Shown here: positions 4,440 to 6,640 of the stretch, piece after piece
Numbering within the stretch: the stretch's first letter is position 1
Layout: every line of letters begins with the position of its first letter
Origin: Anaerolineae bacterium
Lineage (GTDB): Bacteria > Chloroflexota > Anaerolineae > 4572-78 > NAK82
NCBI GenBank assembly: GCA_030597485.1
Contig: JAUVRU010000122.1
Location: 1 to 6,640 of the forward strand
Reading direction: 5' to 3'
DNA length: 6,640 nt
Translations under genes and position numbers: made by a program
Notes under the pieces: model-generated
The model's database searches: none
Told to the model about the DNA's origin: nothing
The model's input: the letters and a program-made list of their open reading frames with translations, nothing else

Positions 4440-5555
4440 TCACGCTTCGGCTTCGATGCCCAGCTGCTGTCTGAGGGCGGCCACGTATGCAGTCGCGCGC
4501 TGCTCGAGGCTGACGCTGAATACCTCCACCACGCTGTCGAGGCTGTACCCAACCAGGAAGCTGTTCAACGGCGTCACTTTGTCCGGGCCGGCGGCGAAGA
4601 CCAGGCCAACGAAACCGACTAGGGCCAGCAGCATCTTGAACAGGATATGGCCGAATCTCGCGTTGACCCAGAGAAACAGGTCCTCAACGGCGATAATGGG
4701 GGGGCGTCCGCCTTGCGCCTGGGCTCGTTTGGCAGCGCCAATACCAATATGAACCACCACCCCGGCCAGCACGGATGCCCATCCCACCAGCAGTGTGGCC
4801 ATGTGGCTCTGCTGGAGGGGCCATCCCTGAATCGGCAGATGGGCCACCCCGGCGATGAGAGCGAAGACAGCCGCAAACGCCACTATCAGTCCCAGGAAGG
4901 TAGCCCACCGCCTTCCAGGATCCAGGGAGTAGCGGTAGATGAGGCCGGTTTCCGCGTTTACCAGGCCACTCTCGATTGCCCTGGGCGCCCAGGCGAGGTA
5001 GTTCAGCACCTTGACCCGGTCATCGAAGTCCGGCAGCTCATCCTCAAAGACGGCATGGAAGGGGATGTAGTAGCCGGGTCGTGCCATCCTAAGCCATGCG
5101 TTTACCCGTTCGGGGATGGTTATCATGCCGACCTGAAATATCAGTTTCTTGCACTGACCATCGAGCAAGTTCAAATGGTGCAACTGAGTCTGGGTATCAA
5201 AGGTGTCTTCGGGGTTCTGAATGAGGGGGGATGCGCTGATCTGCTCACAGAGATTGCACACGTGGCGCACGGGATCGGCACCCGGTATGTCTGTCAGCAG
5301 GGCCGCGACGTCCGCCTTTGTGCGCTGAATGTAGGCGGCCAGATCTTGCAGCGCGGCTTCGCCCTTGCGCACGGTGTCCAGGACAGCCTGAAGGTCTTGC
5401 ACCTCATCCCGAAGTTCCCTGAGTCGCTTGTTCCGCTCCTTGTCCTTGTCATTCTGGTCTGACGGATGGCTGGGTGGCACCATTCTGGCGACCGACCGCC
5501 CAGGTGGGGGTGCCTTCGCGTGTGCGTCCATTGGGTCAGATGATGTCATTGCCAT
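4440..5555 (-). CDS. coiled-coil membrane protein with three C-terminal helices, function unknown
   Basis: The product is 371 residues. A Pro/Ser-rich start is followed by a charged coiled-coil at about 37-90 (KDKERNKRLRELRDEVQDLQ and on), a soluble middle with a C-x2-C pair (HVCNLC, near 98-103), and three hydrophobic segments at about 217-240, 252-275 and 301-323. A short tail contains FLVGYSLDSVVEVF and then SLEQRATAYVAALRQQL. The VGYSLDS stretch resembles a motif I associate with uncharacterised multi-pass bacterial proteins; I cannot name the family. The ATG at 5553-5555 is set by AAGGAGAG 8 nt upstream, so the GTG ten codons earlier is not used. It is probably transcribed from the promoter at 5738-5766 together with the SanA-like gene downstream. 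The coiled-coil and the envelope neighbour suggest a structural or sensing role at the membrane, which is inference. Confidence 0.75.
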   Translation of the reverse strand: MAMTSSDPMDAHAKAPPPGRSVARMVPPSHPSDQNDKDKERNKRLRELRDEVQDLQAVLDTVRKGEAALQDLAAYIQRTKADVAALLTDIPGADPVRHVCNLCEQISASPLIQNPEDTFDTQTQLHHLNLLDGQCKKLIFQVGMITIPERVNAWLRMARPGYYIPFHAVFEDELPDFDDRVKVLNYLAWAPRAIESGLVNAETGLIYRYSLDPGRRWATFLGLIVAFAAVFALIAGVAHLPIQGWPLQQSHMATLLVGWASVLAGVVVHIGIGAAKRAQAQGGRPPIIAVEDLFLWVNARFGHILFKMLLALVGFVGLVFAAGPDKVTPLNSFLVGYSLDSVVEVFSVSLEQRATAYVAALRQQLGIEAEA

Positions 5556-5630
5556 GGTAGCGTCTCTCCTTTCTTGCACCTGCACCCGGCTTTGCGCCTT
5601 CTTGCCTTGTGCCTCGATTGTCGCAATTCA

Positions 5631-5680
5631 GTGTACTCGCATGCGCTCGCATGTGCTCGCATGCGCTCGCATGCGCTCGC
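5631..5680 (-). repeat. five tandem 10-bp repeats in the leader of the membrane gene
   Basis: Five consecutive 10-bp units read GTGTACTCGC, ATGCGCTCGC, ATGTGCTCGC, ATGCGCTCGC, ATGCGCTCGC on the plus strand. Each unit is one helical turn of DNA and the junctions form GCATGC or similar palindromes. The array lies between the promoter at 5738-5766 and the start codon at 5555, so it would be transcribed as untranslated leader. TTCACTG/ACACTGAA-like sequences flank it on both sides. It could be a slippage-prone tract or a set of phased protein sites. Confidence 0.85.
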
Positions 5681-5737
5681 AGTGAACCTTGTCGAAGCCC
5701 GGGATGAGACCGGCCCCAACATGACATAACTAACCCC

Positions 5738-5766
5738 ATTGTACGACATAAACCCATCGTTGTCAA
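5738..5766 (-). promoter_or_regulatory. sigma70-type promoter for the membrane protein/sanA unit
   Basis: On the minus strand TTGACA (5761-5766) is followed after exactly 17 bp by TACAAT (5738-5743). Only one base of the -10 differs from consensus. Transcription should start near 5731, giving a leader of about 175 nt that contains the 10-bp repeat array. Its -35 is 36 bp from the -35 of the divergent csp promoter. Confidence 0.8.
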
Positions 5767-5802
5767 GCAGGGAGACCAAGTGCGACACCAATGAGATTCT
5801 GG

Positions 5803-5831
5803 TTGACAAGATAATCGTCTTGCAGTATGAT
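5803..5831 (+). promoter_or_regulatory. sigma70-type promoter for the cold-shock gene
   Basis: A perfect -35 TTGACA (5803-5808), a 17-bp spacer and TATGAT (5826-5831) form a strong promoter. Transcription would start near 5838. The leader before the csp ATG is then about 145 nt, long as is common for cold-shock genes. Confidence 0.82.
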
Positions 5832-5878
5832 CGTGTCTGGGACGCAGTAAGTTCTGTCTCGGATGACGCAAGTGCAAC

Positions 5879-5909
5879 CGCCCAGACTTACATTAGGTCT
5901 GGGCGTTTT
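5879..5909 (+). terminator. terminator-like hairpin in the csp leader (attenuator or sRNA end)
   Basis: CGCCCAGAC (5879-5887) pairs perfectly with GTCTGGGCG (5897-5905), and TTTT follows directly (5906-5909). This is a complete intrinsic terminator about 70 nt into the transcript and 73 nt before the csp start codon. A second weaker hairpin lies upstream (GGGA/CAG at 5839-5847 with CTG/TCTC at about 5854-5860). A further GTCTGGG at 5835-5841 could compete for the 5' arm if it is transcribed. Either csp is attenuated here or a small RNA of about 70 nt is produced. Confidence 0.65.
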
Positions 5910-5982
5910 GTATTGGCGCGTTCGGAACAGGATGGCTGCCGTAGGCATGCTCTTAGCAAGTATCAAGGAGGTTTTCTCAACA

Positions 5983-6192
5983 ATGGATGAGCGTGAAACT
6001 GGGGTCGTCAAGTGGTTCAACAATCAGAAGGGCTACGGCTTCATTGCCCGCGAGTCGGGAGACGATGTATTCGTACATCACTCTGCCATCACGGAGGAGG
6101 GATTCCGCACCCTGAGCGAGGGCGATCGCGTGGAATTCAGCGTTCAGGACGGCGATAAGGGTCCGGCCGCTGTTGACGTGCAGAAACTGTAG
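5983..6192 (+). CDS. cold-shock protein (CspA family)
   Basis: The 69-residue product is a complete cold-shock domain, the usual length of the family. It starts [23 protein letters not shown]1 is KGYGFI (residues 16-21) and RNP2 is VFVHH (29-33), with the usual aromatic residues W11, F12, F20, F30 and H32. GDRVEFSV and the end [10 protein letters not shown] complete the barrel. It binds single-stranded RNA and DNA and acts as an RNA chaperone and transcription antiterminator. AAGGAGG at 5965-5971 decides the ATG at 5983. The frame is open further upstream to an ATG at 5863, but that codon lacks a ribosome binding site and the extension covers the leader hairpin. It is a single gene bounded by its own promoter and terminator. 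Confidence 0.96.
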   Translation: MDERETGVVKWFNNQKGYGFIARESGDDVFVHHSAITEEGFRTLSEGDRVEFSVQDGDKGPAAVDVQKL

Positions 6193-6245
6193 CTGTGCCC
6201 GTTTGTTACGTGGTGACACGATAAGGAGGGGACCCATTTGAGGTT

Positions 6246-6286
6246 TCGGGGCGGTACGGCCAAGCCGTGCCGCCCCCGAGTTTTTT
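6246..6286 (+). terminator. intrinsic terminator of the cold-shock gene
   Basis: A long GC-rich stem runs from TCGGGGCGGTACGGC (6246-6260) to GCCGTGCCGCCCCCGA (6264-6279). It has a 3-nt loop (CAA), one G-U pair and one bulged C, and is followed by GTTTTTT. It lies 53 nt after the csp stop codon and separates it from the convergent transglycosylase gene. Confidence 0.93.
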
Positions 6287-6372
6287 GGATGGGAAAACGT
6301 GATACAGGTTCCCGGGCTACGTGACGCGCCCCAGGGCAAATGTTGATAGGTCTACCCGAATCCTGATAGAAC

Positions 6373-6640
6373 CTACGGTTCGGATCGGTACAATCGCTGA
6401 TAATTCTGGTAATCGCCATAGATGATGCGCACGTAGCGCCGCGGTTCGTGATAGGGCATCGTCTCGACGAAAAGATCCAGGGCCGGCACTGCCTCCAGCC
6501 ACTCGTGAACCCGACCGGGCCCGGCATTGTAGGCCACCAAGGCAGGGATCACCTGTTCGTCGAAGGTAGCCAGCTGGACACTGAGGTACCAGGCGCCAAA
6601 AGCTACGGTAACATACGGCAACCGCAGGTCATCCTCCTCA
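6373..6640 (-). CDS. soluble lytic transglycosylase, C-terminal part (start outside window)
   Basis: The frame enters at the right edge and ends at TAG 6373-6375. The visible 88 residues are the end of a Slt70-type lysozyme-like domain: DDLRLPYVTVAFGAWYLSVQ, then LATFDEQVIPALVAYNAGPG with RVHEWLEAV, and FVETMPYHEPRRYVRIIYGD followed by YQNYQRLY. GAWYL, A.AYNAGPGRV.EWL and F(V/I)E.(I/M)PY.E.R.YV are hallmark motifs. Such enzymes cleave the MurNAc-GlcNAc bond of peptidoglycan to a 1,6-anhydro product in the periplasm or cell wall. The catalytic Glu and the helical N-terminal region lie outside the window. The TTG within the visible part is not the start, since conserved sequence precedes it. 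It converges with the csp gene; I see no convincing terminator for it in 6287-6372. Confidence 0.92.
   Translation of the reverse strand, partial: EEDDLRLPYVTVAFGAWYLSVQLATFDEQVIPALVAYNAGPGRVHEWLEAVPALDLFVETMPYHEPRRYVRIIYGDYQNYQRLYRSEP

Noticed and set aside
4647..5462. 271-codon plus-strand frame opposite the membrane gene
   Set aside because: It is fully antisense to a gene with a good start, three helices and a promoter; it has no domain of its own and arises from low stop density.
5631..5680. CRISPR array
   Set aside because: Contiguous 10-bp units without spacers; no cas genes nearby.
5863..5982. N-terminal extension of the cold-shock protein by 40 residues
   Set aside because: The upstream ATG has no ribosome binding site, the extension covers a terminator hairpin, and AAGGAGG plus family length fix the start at 5983.

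Overview
The window looks like a bacterial chromosome segment of moderate to high G+C, with canonical AGGAGG ribosome binding sites, TTGACA/TATAAT-type promoters and hairpin terminators. No gene here fixes the phylum. A Chloroflexota-like environmental genome is a guess from overall gene style only.

Left third (about 1-2300): an accessory, mobile-element-like block. A leftward Cro/cI-type (XRE) repressor gene (94-444) faces a rightward series of small genes. These are a 75-aa XRE protein (563-790), an excisionase-type HTH protein (845-1240), a 39-aa single-helix membrane miniprotein (1237-1356), a Cys/His-knuckle protein of phage style whose 3' half looks frameshifted (1310-1669), a short winged-helix protein resembling the N-terminus of phage replication proteins (1650-1904) and an unrecognised ORF (1912-2166). 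A hairpin terminator follows at 2266-2296. The two XRE genes share a control region holding a near-perfect rightward promoter, an extended -10 leftward promoter and a 15-bp palindrome between them. This is the layout of a lysogeny or transfer switch, but no integrase, replication or transfer gene is present in the window, so it may be a remnant or the edge of an element.

A 34-bp sequence occurs four times in the same orientation (1-34, 797-820 partial, 1172-1205, 3597-3630). The copies sit next to the small accessory genes and once in the gap beyond them. This dispersed direct repeat is the most unusual signal in the window. The excisionase gene also carries extra repeats (889-991) in its N-terminal part.

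Middle (2345-5555): three leftward genes. The first is a double [4Fe-4S] protein of the epoxyqueuosine reductase (QueG) superfamily that appears to lack the QueG active-site aspartate. The second is a SanA/YdcF (DUF218) envelope protein. The third is a 371-aa coiled-coil protein with three membrane helices and unknown function. The last two probably form one transcription unit, read from a strong promoter at 5738-5766 through a leader with five 10-bp tandem repeats.

Right end (5800-6640): a strong promoter diverging from the previous one drives a cold-shock protein gene (5983-6192). Its leader of about 145 nt contains a complete terminator-like hairpin, suggesting attenuation or a separate small RNA. 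A strong terminator follows the gene. The window ends inside the 3' part of a leftward soluble lytic transglycosylase gene.
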